A program made the position numbers and the translations under genes. DNA of 44,729 nt from Nemertoderma westbladi (Eukaryota > Xenacoelomorpha > Nemertodermatida > Nemertodermatidae). The notes under the pieces were generated by a model. That model did no database searches, was not told the DNA's origin, and worked only from the letters and a program-made list of their open reading frames with translations. Location of the stretch: positions 1-44,729 of the forward strand of contig JAUCBJ010002095.1 of assembly GCA_032718475.1 (NCBI GenBank). Reading direction: 5' to 3'. Shown here piece after piece: positions 34,941 through 44,729 of this stretch (positions are counted from its first letter, which is position 1; the number at the start of each line of letters is the position of its first letter).

Positions 34941-37900
34941 ATAACGCTTCTGAAAATGACTTACAATATGGGACAGAACCCAACAATTCAATTTTATCAC
35001 GACAAAATTGGAATGAATTTCAACCTAAATTTTCTATTGGCCTTTTGAACGTTGAGGGTTTGCTTTCTAAGCTAGAGGATCCAAATTTTTGTGATGTTAT
35101 AAATAGGTACGATTTTTTCATCTGCACTGAGACATGGCTGAACCCATCAGCTAAGAAAAAAGTTTTTCTAGCAGGTTATGAATCTTTCTCTGCTACCAGA
35201 GCCACAAAGCATCCAAATGCTAAACGTTTTGATGGCGGGGTAACTATTTTAGTAAAAAACATCTTAGCCAGTTTCATTTCTCCGTTTGATGGTCTGGATA
35301 GTGAATACATAGTGGGTTTAAAATTAGACGCAAATAAGTTACACATTGAACGCGATATTATTCTGTTCTCAGTTTATATCCCGCCTTCCGGTTCACATGC
35401 TGGTGCAGGTGACCCATCATCTCTCTTTGACATTCTGCAGGATGTTATTGCCAGTTATAGTAGTGGTAGTGATGTTATTGTAGTGGGAGACTTTAATGGT
35501 AGGACAGGGACCGAACCAGATTACATAATTGGGGATGCCATTACAACAGGTGCGCTTGACAGTCTACTGCCTCCAGACTACTCATACGACGATGGTGACT
35601 TTGTGTTGTCAAGCATCCAGAAGGTTAGAGTAAACCAGGACAAGGTAGTTAATAATTTCGGACATAGACTCTTATCACTGTGTATGTCAACAGGGTTGCG
35701 TATCCTGAATGGCAGGATGGATAAAGATGCAACTGTCGGCAAGTGTACTTTCCATTCGGTAGGAAATAATATGACACGTAGGTCCACAATTGACTATGTT
35801 CTTTGCTCAAAGGATTTGCTTGGTAGATGTTCCTCATTTTCCATTGACGACCCAAATATTTTTTCCCACCACTCATTACTTTCTGCATCATTTGTAGAAC
35901 AGTCCGCTACAATCTCTGATGCAGAACATGAGGACATAACAGACTATAGAGTAGAGAATAGTGAAGTGAATAATAGAACTAGTAAGCTAATATGGAAGGA
36001 CTCCCGTAAACAAGCCTTTGTAAGTGACCTTGAATCAGTGGACATGCAATCGCGTTTGGGGGACATTCAGGATTCTCTGACAGGTGGTATCTATTCAGCC
36101 GACTTAATTGAAAGTGCGACCCAACTGTTGTGTGACTGCATCACAGATACCGCAACTAAGTATTTTAAGGTTAGAGGTAATAACAATAGCAGTATGCATA
36201 CTATCGATGCACCTTGGTATAATGACGAGTGTCGTGAACGACTGCACGATTTTCGTAGAGCCCTTAATCATTGGCGTACCAGTAAATCGCCTGAATCGTT
36301 TACAATCCTATCAAAATCTCGTAGTATCTATCATAGAACATTGCATCAATCTAAGGCACAATTCCGGCTGGATCAGTCTAATAAGTTGGAATCCTTGAGA
36401 TGTTCAGAATCTAAAAAATTCTGGAAACTGTTAGCTAAGGCGTCTGGAAATTCTAGTTCTGCAGGCAGTACTAATAAACTTACACTCAAGGATTTTGAGA
36501 CCCATTTTCGTAGTTTAATCGACACGTCATCCACTTTTCAGGATATGGGCATCGAACCCGATCCTGAAATTGATCTTCAGTTCAGTAGATCCATCCTTGA
36601 AGGCGAAGCGTCACAACCAATTTCCCTAGACGAACTCATTTCCGCAGTTAGTAAATTGAAACGCAACAAAGCTCCCGGTGTAGATCTTCTCTTATCCGAG
36701 TTTTTCATTGAGGCCAAGGAAGCTCTATTCCCTACAATCCATACTCTTTTTAATGCTGTATTGTATTCTGGACACTTCCCGCGTGCTTGGACAACTGCAT
36801 TGGTCACCCCAATTTATAAAAAGAAAGGCAGCAGCTTAGATACAAACAATTACCGCGGTATATCGTTGCTTAGTACTCTTGGTAAACTGTTTACAACCAT
36901 ATTGAACACACACTTGTTATGGTGGTCAGAAGGTCTTGGTATTATTATTGAGTCGCAGGCGGGTTTCCGTCCAGGATATTCCACCTCTGATCACATTTTT
37001 GTTCTTCATGGTCTAGTTGAATATTTCACATCTGGAAAACACGGTCACAATAAATTATACACAGCCTTTGTGGATTTCAAGAAGGCTTTCGATTCAGTAG
37101 ATCGCAACGCACTGTGGATCAAACTCAGCTCACTTGGATTTAAGGGCAAAATATTCGATATTATTAGGGACATGTACAGTACAAGTCAGTAAAGGCTAGT
37201 GTACAGTGGGATGGGGAGATTTCGGATAGTTTTGACTGTCTGCTAGGCGTTATGCAGGGAGAATATTTGTCTCCTATTTTATTTGCTTTATTCTTAAATG
37301 ATTTGGAACTAGAACTAGCAAGAGGAGGTTTCCCTGGTCTGGATTTTTCCTATTTCCGTTTATATCTTCTCCTGTACGCGGACGATGCTGTTCTAGTAGC
37401 AAATAGCAGAGAAGGTCTTCAATGTGCACTTGATATTCTGGGTCACTATACAGACTACTGGGCTCTTAAGGTTAACTTGGATAAAACAAATATAATTATC
37501 TTCCGACGCGGTGGGACCTCTGCAGTACTAGACAGATGGACATATAAGGGATGCCCTGTGAAGGTTGTCTCGTCATATACCTATTTAGGGGTTGAGTTCT
37601 CTTCCTCAGGAAGCTTCTTTGTCGCACAGAAGTCCCTTGCATCGAAAGCCAATAAAGCTCTGTTTTCTCTATACAAGTACTTAAGCCATTTTTTGAACAT
37701 TTCATTTGACCTTCGTATAAAACTATTCTCAACTCTTATAATACCAATTTTGAACTACGGTGCAGAAGTTTGGGGTTTTCACGCAGGGAGATAGATTGAA
37801 CGAGTCCAACTATCTTTTCTTAAAAGCATAATTGGTGTGAAATCGAGTACACCGAATTTTATGGTATACGGCGAGTCAGGTGTAATTCCATTGGCTGTTT

Positions 37901-37979
37901 GCAGGAAATTTATTATAGAATTATATTCCCTAAATGCCGTGGATTTTCAAAATTTTATTTTATTCGAATTAACTTTGTA
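34886..37979 (+). pseudogene. LINE ORF2: AP endonuclease and reverse transcriptase
   Basis: From ATG 34886 (768 codons to 37192), the endonuclease shows LNVEG 54-58, ETW 82-84, GDFNGRTG 201-208, TIDYV 301-305 and SHHS 327-330. The RT shows NKAPGVD 594-600, YRGISLL 656-662, GFRPGYS 693-699 and FVDFKKAFDSVDR 728-740. A one-base shift near 37190 moves the frame, which continues GVMQGEYLSPILFALFLNDL, LLYADDAVLVA (catalytic YADD) and YTYLGVEF. A TAG at 37792-37794 interrupts FHAGR/IERVQLSFLKSIIG, and the frame ends at 37979. The enzyme nicks DNA and reverse transcribes its own RNA at the nick. The clade is uncertain (jockey/CR1/I-like). The ORF overlaps the end of ORF1. Confidence 0.9.
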
Positions 37980-38040
37980 AAGATTGCTTTGAGTTCTCAT
38001 TAGTATTGGTTCTATCTATTATGCATCTATCGGTCAAGTG

Positions 38041-38113
38041 GTTCAGTAGCTCAGTTGGTAGAGCGTTGGAAATTATATGTGTAGTAGGTATCGAGTTCGA
38101 ATCCTAGTAAGTG
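38041..38113 (+). mobile_element. tRNA-like sequence (SINE head or pseudo-tRNA)
   Basis: TAGCTCAGTTGGTAGAGC is a canonical A box and D arm, and GAGTTCGAATCC a canonical B box. The acceptor arms (GTTCAG and TAAGTGC) do not pair and the anticodon stem is poor, so a functional tRNA is unlikely. Confidence 0.5.
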
Positions 38114-38597
38114 CGAATTATTTTTTGTGCAGAATTTCAACTCATTTAAATTAACCGCTACAAATTAATTGCATTTGTCTGTACCAATAAGGCTGTAGTT
38201 ATTTGATTGTAACCAATGTCGTGCAAGTTATATATTAGCTGGACCAATAAGCTATCTTTAAGGGGGGGGTACACCCCCCCTGGGTCAAAATTTTCAGATT
38301 TTTGTTTTTTATTTCACTTAGAGCAGAATTTAATGAGGATTTCAAATCTGAAAACGGCTTAGCGATACCTCTTTTAGTTCTGGAGTTATAGCCGTTTGTC
38401 CGTTCATATGTCTGTCATTCTGTCCAACAATATATAAGAAACCATATGACTTACTCATATTTTCGTTTTGGCAGTTGTTATTGGCGTTGACTTCATTTCC
38501 GAAGTTAGTTTTGATGTTTGGTGGAATCAAGTCCATCTATCTGTCTTCCTGCCTGGTTGTCTGTTCGTGTGTCTGTCTGTCTGTTTGTGTGTATATA

Positions 38598-39213
38598 GAC
38601 ATATAGACCTATAAACTGACATAAAGACGGACAGACAGACCAACCGACAATGTGAAGTCAGAAATAAAAACTGAGATCGGAAATGAAATCGGCGACCTGG
38701 AAAACCCCTGTAACAAAAATTTTGGCGAGGTTGCGTGCTTTCTTATGTTTTGACATATAGACCTATAAACTGACATAAAGACGGACAGACAGACCAACCG
38801 ACAATGTGAAGTCAGAAATAAAAACTGAGATCGGAAATGAAATCGGCGACCTGGAAAACCCCTGTAACAAAAATTTTGGCGAGGTTGCGTGCTTTCTTAT
38901 GTTTTGACATATAGACCTATAAACTGACATAAAGACGGACAGACAGACCAACCGACAATGTGAAGTCAGAAATAAAAACTGAGATCGGAAATGAAATCGG
39001 CAACCTGGAAAACCCCTGTAACAAAAATTTTGGCGAGGTTGCGTGCTTTCTTATGTTTTGACATATAGACCTATAAACTGACATAAAGACGGACAGACAG
39101 ACAGACCGACAATGTGAAGTCAGAAATAAAAAGTGAGATTGGAAATGAAATCAGCGACCTGGAAAACCCCCATAACGAAAATTTTAGTGAGGCGGCGTGC
39201 TTCCTTATTTAGA
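38598..39213. repeat. Four 154-bp tandem repeats
   Basis: Units start with GACATATAGACCTATAAACT at 38598, 38752, 38906 and 39060, exactly 154 bases apart. The first three are almost identical; the fourth has substitutions and a shortened end. Each contains GACGGACAGACAGACC and AAAATTTTGGCGAGG. Confidence 0.95.
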
Positions 39214-39223
39214 GACATAAATT

Positions 39224-39250
39224 TGACAGACAGACAGACAGACAGACAGA
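39224..39250. repeat. (GACA)n microsatellite
   Basis: About six to seven GACA units at the right edge of the 154-bp array. A CTGT-rich stretch (38570-38586) flanks the left edge in inverted sense. Confidence 0.85.
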
Positions 39251-39808
39251 AAAACAGAAATAGACACCAGAAAGTTTAATTGCGTTTTTCTCAACTTTAT
39301 AATTTTGCACTAAAATAGCTTTTATTCAGCCATTTCTTGGCGAAATTTAAAAATTTTTTTTTTCCCTGAAAGGTCCCACGGAGACGCAACTTTCCATAAG
39401 AGGAATTTTTAAAATTTGGCCTATTTCGTCTTTTATGGTACTTGGAGCTCCTACAACACCTAAAAATTTATTAATATACACGTGGACTGCGACCTAGAGC
39501 AGATATCAAAAAATCCTCTTATGGAATTTTAAAGTTACTCAAGGTGATTATAGCGCAAAAAAATTTTTTGAAAAATATTGGGAATTGGTGGAGAAATTTC
39601 GTTTCAAAAAATGTATCTCTATTTTTGTGATTATTGCTGTGGCGCCCCCTAGCGGCCAAAATTGTTGATTTTTTTTATTTCAGTTAAAACCAGTTTTTAT
39701 TCCTCTATCCGATGATATATAGAGGTATGGCGTGCCGCCTATATTTTTGAAGATATATAACATTATAAAAATGTTGGTATTGGGGGGTGTACCCCCCCCT
39801 TAAAACCT

Positions 39809-40074
39809 TGTTAGAACCCATAGAACAATCGAGAATTTTCTCGATTGATTGCAGCACAAATTTAGTATATAAAGGTGCGATTCGTTCATTAGTTATTCAC
39901 AATCTTTCACAATCTATCACAATCAATCTCAATCTTATATCTATACTTCTCAGATTTATTCTGTCGTGCTTAGTTTATTCTCAGATTACATTGTATTATA
40001 ATTGTGTCTTCTGTAATAAAGTCAGAATATTCTCTCAGCTTTTCTGTTTTACTATGGTTTCACTACGGTGAACA
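39809..40074 (+). repeat. Candidate 5' LTR of a retrotransposon
   Basis: The 266-base segment starts TGTTAGAAC and ends GTGAACA, giving TGTT...AACA ends. It has a TATA box (TATATAAAGG, 39866-39875) and AATAAA (40015-40020) about 145 bases later, followed by a T/G-rich stretch, the order expected in an LTR. A hairpin ATCGAGAATTTTCTCGAT lies at its start. No 3' LTR is in the window and no clear tRNA primer-binding site follows, so the call is provisional. It starts six bases after the TTAA of the preceding element. Confidence 0.45.
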
Positions 40075-42196
40075 AACTCAGGGACAGGATGGCCGGCTAG
40101 AGATCGGGCCGCAGCAATGAACGGGAACATCACGGGAATGTAGACGAGAGACAACCCGCAATACCATTTAAAGTTATTCGCCCATCGCCTGAAAGGTTAG
40201 ACAGCGTTCGATCCTTGCTACCTAAGTGTAAGACCAAAAGATCAACAGGTAGACGTAGTGACACGCTGTAAGCCCAAAATTACATCATAGGGACTGTACT
40301 GTCTTGATTCAGGAAAACCCACAGTAGACCTTCACATTCCTACGGGAGGGAGAGAGAGCAGATACTAGTACGCAGATAGGACGTAGGCACACCGGTACAA
40401 GGCATACACATTGGTTAGGGTGCAGCAAACTGTATGCTTAACTCTTGCTAAGTACAGGTGTGTGTGCGACTATTTGCCGTACAACGGTGTCCATTACATC
40501 AGAACTTGTAGGCTAGGGGGGTTGCTGTGTTTTCACCTGAATGGGGATTGTACCGTTCAGGCGGTAGGGCAGTTTACGCTAGGCGCAAATAAATTGAGGC
40601 TATCAGGGATATACTAACATCTACCGTGTCCCCGCCAAAGCCCTAATAGGAAGTTACCCGGACTACCTGGGTGACTAAAATTCTAGATAGGAGCCAGGAT
40701 AGCTATTAGTACCCGTACGCCTACAGTAGTAAACTAACACATCTCTTCTTAGTATCAGGGACCTGGTACCTAAAATTGCCGAATTCTGGGCGTAGTATTA
40801 ACCTTATGCCTGAATTTGAGTCCTGGAAATACGCAAGAGGGGAAGGAACCTTACCATTCGTGAGTATTGGACCTACAAGTTACAAAATTAGAATATTCGT
40901 AAATGCACACCGTACCCAGTAATTATATATGTGAAGGAGCAAAACTGTTTTGACCGTTCAGAATTAACACACGCGCGTTAGAAATTATTTACACCTCGAA
41001 ATATATAAAATTAACTTAGTCCGTACTGTGCTTTGCCCGCTAGTTAGACATCTCCAAATATCTGCTCTGTACCTAGCTAGCGTCCCTTTGCCCAACCATA
41101 TAAATCACACAGCGGCAAAGTATACGAGCCTCTTAGTCCGTCAGTGAGTCAGCCTGATTTTAGGATTCGCTGCGCGGGATTTGTTTTATCGAAGTTTGTC
41201 TGCTCGTAGACTGTTTTCTGCCTCACCGGTTATAAGAGATCGATACTGCAATATATTCGCTTACTTAGGTTTACTGTTTTGGTGAGAAGGTCGGATTTAT
41301 GATTTGATTTACAAACTTTACAGTAGGATATTGCAGGTATTGTTACCGTCTCTTCCGATAGTAGGAATAGGCGTATCTCTTCAATTAGTAGGAATGTGTT
41401 TTACTGAACTACGGTTCGGTAGGACTAAAGTTATTTGAAAATTTTGTATTTTGAGGTAAAATTTTGTATTTGATTAGCTAAGTGCTAATTTTTTGAAATA
41501 AAATTTGATTTGAACCGCGTGTAAAATATTTTTGGAATTGAATACCGGTGTTTAAAGGGGTTTAAATACCATATTGTACCGGTACAAAAATTTTCGTAAA
41601 AGTAAAACCTAACTCTTTTGTTTTTCAGGATTCAGAACTCATTTCTAGACTGTAACGGGAGCAAGACCGTGTTTAGCAAGTTTGGGAGATAGATAACTCA
41701 ACAACTTTGGTTGGGAAAATCGCGTTTCGTCCGCAACGTTAAAAACGGAAAGGTTCACGTTCGGTTTGTATCTGGGAATCTGTTTTTCTGGAGAATTATT
41801 GGAGTGGGTGAGTTCGAAAAGTTGCATAAATAAGTTAGGCATTACCGTATTAGTTAAAATTATTGTGGGTTCCACTGTCTCAAGTATTTATGCATTCCGT
41901 ATGATTTCTTTGTTCATTGCTGAATTAGTCCGTATTATTGTATTTAATTTACCTTTTGATAACGCATATCGTTATCCGATTTATTTGTTATAAAATTGGC
42001 CGCTAGGCTAATTTTATTATATACTTATTCCGTGACATTTATTTGCTGTAAAATTGGCCGTTTAGGCTAATTTTATCCATCTGCTATAAAATCGGCCGGT
42101 AGGCTAATTTTATATGACTGTAATTAGTACCGTCTTATACAAATACGGTAAACTCGATACTTTGACACTCACTTCACTTGACTTACAACTACCGAA
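40075..42196. other. Long leader before the Gag-like frame; no gene seen
   Basis: If 39809-40074 is the LTR, this is a 2.1-kb leader, long for such elements. It contains short frames only, a second TATA-like site (CATATAAATC, about 41097) and a pyrimidine-rich TTTGTTTTTCAG at about 41617-41629 that could be a splice acceptor. I cannot tell whether it belongs to the same element. Confidence 0.35.
41986..42116 (+). repeat. Three hairpin repeats upstream of the Gag-like start
   Basis: Three direct copies of a ~28-base imperfect palindrome, TAAAATTGGCC and GGCTAATTTTA facing across four or five bases, start near 41991, 42049 and 42087. Each could fold as a stem-loop in RNA. They end about 80 bases before the ATG at 42197. 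Role unknown. Confidence 0.75.
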
Positions 42197-44729
42197 ATGA
42201 GTGACAAACAAGACTATACGAAGAATACACAAACCGACTATGACTCATGTGACGCGGATAAGTCAGCAGCGGAAGAACCACAGGGGAAGACTCGCGAGCC
42301 TACCGAACCTACACCGTGTGCGTCACCAGTACATCCAACGGGAGTACCGGATGCCGTAGTACGAGGCGACGGCAGGACCGAGGACTTTCTAACTGTTCCG
42401 CAACCTAGATACAGGGAAACGGAAATGGTAAGTTCAGCAGGAAGCACAGAGAGCGTGGTTAGAAGCGTCGGTGGTTACATGGCGCATATAACCAGGAGTA
42501 TTGGAGAAGGCCAACGCATATTAGACGGGTTGACCGCTCCGATGTCTCGATTCGAGTTCTACACCCTCCAGGTTAGAGTACAGAGTAAAGTATATAAGTC
42601 CGTAGATAATCTAGTTGGCCTACAAGATCTAGCTAGACAGAGACAGGACATGGATACCCAACTTAGAATCCTCGAGAAACTAATGATCACTAGAGAGAAA
42701 CTGATTCAGTTTAAGTCGACGATTAGACAGATACAACAGGAACAAGCGGACCAGTTGTTAGGTGAGTCAGTTTCGGACGAATTATTACAGCCCGAGGAAG
42801 AACAGGAACTGTACCGACTGGATGGACAATTGAAACATCTGACGGACCACTTACGTATGTGCGGCGAAGACGTCGGCGATTTGGAAACCGTGCCGGAATA
42901 TACGAGGGAAACTTCACCCGTACGAATCGAATCGGCACCGGGAATACTGGATCAATCTCTGGTGAGTATTCGTAGCGAAATCGGCGAGGGAAGTATGGCT
43001 ACGTCAGAAATTGCTCGACAACAACAGCTCTGCAGACAACAACAGGAGATGGAGGAACAAACTCAACTTCTAATGCTACAAGCAGCAGTAGAAGAAGAGA
43101 AGCTACGCGTTGCAAATATAGCAAGGATCTCCCACCTGCAAGAACAAGCCGAGTTGGAAGCAGCCGAGATGGAAAGGTTAGAGTTGGACATTGCGCAACA
43201 AACAGCAGCAGCGGCAGCGGCTGAGTCAGAGCGACAAGCGGCAACGGCTGAGTCAGAGCGACAAGCGGCAGCGGCAGCGGCAGCGGCAGAGTTGGAGAGA
43301 AACCGGGTAGTTTTAGAAGCCAGAGCAGAAATGAAGACACGGCAAATAAAGGCCCAGTCAGCTATACGACAAGCGGAACTCGAGGCGCAACAACAACAAA
43401 CGGAGCAACGCGAGAAAGAAGTTAAACTTCGTTTCGAACTCGAGAAGAAGGCGAGAGAATTAGCCAACGCCAAGGAAGACCTGGATCTACAAGCCCGCGA
43501 TCGATCGATGAGATCTCGTGCCGGACATGATTTGGACCAGTTAGAGGTAAGACATCGCCAAATTCAGGAACGAAAGAAGGAAGGAAGCGTAGGAGCACCC
43601 GGACGGGAACGACAATTAGTAAAAGACGTGTGTCAACGATTCCCACAGGTAACTCATATGTTTGCACCGGTTACTACTAAGGAACCTATTTCGATTGCTG
43701 GTAGCAGCGATATCTCTCCTATCCATGGTGTGACGGAACACAGGTTTGTTATTCCGGACAAGTTTACACCGCCAAGAGCAACGTCGTCGCCTATTCCGAG
43801 AGTCAAGGTAAGTAACCCACCGATTACAGATCGTAGTAGTTTATTAGTCGGACCTGCACTACTGACGACAAAACAGGTGAGTACACCTTTGACACCTAAA
43901 CCCGTTACGCACTACGATTACCCAATGACATTTCGGCCTACAAGGCCTTTGGATTCAAACGCGGTCGTCCGACCACCGTTCAACAGTTTACATCGCAATC
44001 TACGACTTCGAGGAAGACTTGTGAGCCTACCGAACAACGGAGAAACAGTGGAGACGCGACCATTCAACCAGTTTACATCGCAATCTACGACTTCGAGGAA
44101 GACTTGTGAGCCTACCGAACAACGGAGATCAGTAGACGATGTTCCGAAACGAGCCGTTAGAATTCGAACGACGCAACGGACGCGAGCACGTCGACCACCA
44201 TATCCAGATGATAGTAGTACTTCGAGCGAATCGGATTACCCGAAACGCGAGGTATTTAGAACAGGGGCGGCCGATGAATATAAACGCGAGCGTTCAGACA
44301 ACTCCTTTGCAGACAATCCTCCACAGAATACACCAACACAGAAGGCGTTACAACCAACGGACGCAATTAGTACACAACAGTTCGCCGACATTCTGCGACC
44401 AGTTGTCAACAAGTTGGCTCAGATCGAGGAGCGTCTGGAGGAAGTTCAAACCGATAGTTCGAGGAACACCGAATTCGAACACAATAGACACCCGAAGGGA
44501 CCACAAAGACCGGTACCTTCAAACCCCACATCGTATCAGGGAAAAGCGCCAAGAAGGGAGAACATCAACCAGGTTACCAACCAAGGACGCGAAACTCTGA
44601 ACGTTGCCGAGGAGATAGCGAAATTCGCAGCCAGACAGGGATTGCCGGTACAACAACCACCGAAGTTCTCCGGTAGCTCAAAACACTGGCATACCTTCGT
44701 AGACTATATTGAATCCCAGATCGCCGTGT
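42197..44729 (+). CDS. LTR-retrotransposon Gag-like protein, runs off window
   Basis: ATG 42197 follows an in-frame TGA at 42179-42181 and the frame is open for 844 codons to the window edge. Residues 1-80 are polar and disordered; about 80-250 are helical and charged. About 268-460 is a Gln/Glu/Arg-rich coiled coil with an Ala-rich stretch (about 335-368, ERQAAAAAAAAELER), followed by a Pro/Ser/Arg-rich linker. The visible C-terminus has VQQPPKFSGSSKHWHTFVDY (about 817-836), the P-x-F-x-G...W..F motif that opens the capsid-like region in BEL/Pao and some Ty3-type Gags. Protease and polymerase would lie beyond the edge. The intact frame suggests a young element. The long coiled-coil extension is unusual. 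BEL/Pao is favoured, not proven. Confidence 0.75.
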   Translation, partial: MSDKQDYTKNTQTDYDSCDADKSAAEEPQGKTREPTEPTPCASPVHPTGVPDAVVRGDGRTEDFLTVPQPRYRETEMVSSAGSTESVVRSVGGYMAHITRSIGEGQRILDGLTAPMSRFEFYTLQVRVQSKVYKSVDNLVGLQDLARQRQDMDTQLRILEKLMITREKLIQFKSTIRQIQQEQADQLLGESVSDELLQPEEEQELYRLDGQLKHLTDHLRMCGEDVGDLETVPEYTRETSPVRIESAPGILDQSLVSIRSEIGEGSMATSEIARQQQLCRQQQEMEEQTQLLMLQAAVEEEKLRVANIARISHLQEQAELEAAEMERLELDIAQQTAAAAAAESERQAATAESERQAAAAAAAAELERNRVVLEARAEMKTRQIKAQSAIRQAELEAQQQQTEQREKEVKLRFELEKKARELANAKEDLDLQARDRSMRSRAGHDLDQLEVRHRQIQERKKEGSVGAPGRERQLVKDVCQRFPQVTHMFAPVTTKEPISIAGSSDISPIHGVTEHRFVIPDKFTPPRATSSPIPRVKVSNPPITDRSSLLVGPALLTTKQVSTPLTPKPVTHYDYPMTFRPTRPLDSNAVVRPPFNSLHRNLRLRGRLVSLPNNGETVETRPFNQFTSQSTTSRKTCEPTEQRRSVDDVPKRAVRIRTTQRTRARRPPYPDDSSTSSESDYPKREVFRTGAADEYKRERSDNSFADNPPQNTPTQKALQPTDAISTQQFADILRPVVNKLAQIEERLEEVQTDSSRNTEFEHNRHPKGPQRPVPSNPTSYQGKAPRRENINQVTNQGRETLNVAEEIAKFAARQGLPVQQPPKFSGSSKHWHTFVDYIESQIAV
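43970..44128 (+). repeat. 85-bp-offset duplication read in two frames
   Basis: A ~72-base stretch (GTTTACATCGCAATCTACGA through ACCGAACAACGGAGA) at about 43970-44043 is repeated at about 44057-44128. The offset of 85 bases is not a multiple of three, so the same DNA is translated as LHRNLRLRGRLVSLP first and FTSQSTTSRKTCEPT second, without creating a stop. Confidence 0.85.

Larger units (their letters stand above)
32437..37980 (+). mobile_element. Two-ORF LINE (endonuclease-type non-LTR retrotransposon)
   Basis: It begins at the last partial unit of the 63-bp satellite and carries a ~100-base 5' UTR, ORF1, ORF2 with endonuclease and RT, and a coding tail to about 37979. It looks complete at the 5' end, unusual since most LINE copies are 5'-truncated. 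Two one-base frameshifts (near 33030 in ORF1 and 37190 in ORF2) and one stop (37792-37794) make it non-functional but recent. The 3' end and target duplication are not clear. Confidence 0.9.
38262..39799. mobile_element. Second TTAA-flanked non-autonomous element family
   Basis: 1538 bases flanked by TTAA at 38258-38261 and 39800-39803. The ends are inverted copies of GGGGGGGGTACACCCCCC, itself a palindrome of a G-run and a C-run. No transposase is present. The interior has four 154-base tandem repeats between short CTGT/GACA microsatellites. It shares no obvious internal sequence with the 17119 element, yet has the same target, size and architecture. piggyBac-type mobilisation is inferred from the TTAA only. 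Confidence 0.82.

Noticed and set aside
38041-38113. Functional tRNA gene
   Set aside because: A and B boxes are good, but the acceptor and anticodon stems do not pair.
42999-43473. Minus-strand Leu/Ser/Ala-rich frames
   Set aside because: Antisense of the low-complexity coiled-coil part of the Gag-like frame.

Overview
The window is a repeat-rich, AT-rich stretch of an invertebrate animal nuclear genome. This follows from spliced genes with GT-AG introns, a cystinosin-like gene, the 3' part of an aminergic G-protein-coupled receptor, tRNA-derived SINEs, a Penelope-like element with hammerhead-ribozyme motifs, several LINEs, TTAA-flanked MITE-like elements and an LTR-retrotransposon Gag. I cannot name the phylum from sequence alone. 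Nothing prokaryotic (operons, Shine-Dalgarno sites, CRISPR) is present.

Layout. 1-600: three diverged ~90-bp tandem repeats. 1600-3030: fold-back DNA, including a 171-bp-arm palindrome that reads as perfect. 3040-3300: a CCAAT/TATA promoter-like patch. 3432-5430 (-): a decayed LINE with a large internal RT deletion. 7930-8190: a 22-bp minisatellite. 8492-8760: a tRNA-derived SINE. 8990-9290 (-): a LINE RT scrap. 9348-12513: a Penelope-like element with RT and GIY-YIG endonuclease, joined head-to-head to an internally deleted copy of itself; each half carries a hammerhead core. 13450-15431 (+): a two-exon cystinosin-like gene. 15829-16106: a small inverted-repeat element. 17119-18685 and 26940-28514: two copies of a TTAA-flanked 1.57-kb element with five internal ~162-bp repeats. 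19080-19570: SINE pieces. 22130-22770: another LINE scrap. 24728-25731 (-): the last two visible exons of an aminergic receptor. 28750-32436: about 58 copies of a 63-bp repeat that is open in one minus-strand frame and carries a higher-order duplication. 32437-37980 (+): a nearly complete two-ORF LINE with two frameshifts and one stop. 38262-39799: a second, unrelated TTAA-flanked element with four internal 154-bp repeats. 39809-40074: a candidate LTR. 42197 to the window end (+): an uninterrupted 844-codon Gag-like reading frame that runs off the edge.

Only two host genes are supported, the cystinosin-like transporter and the receptor fragment; almost everything else recognisable is mobile or tandemly repeated DNA. 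The most interesting structures are the two independent TTAA element families, which share ends made of a G-run facing a C-run and a core of ~154-162-bp tandem repeats; the palindrome with a hammerhead-like loop; the head-to-head Penelope pair; and the long coiled-coil Gag.
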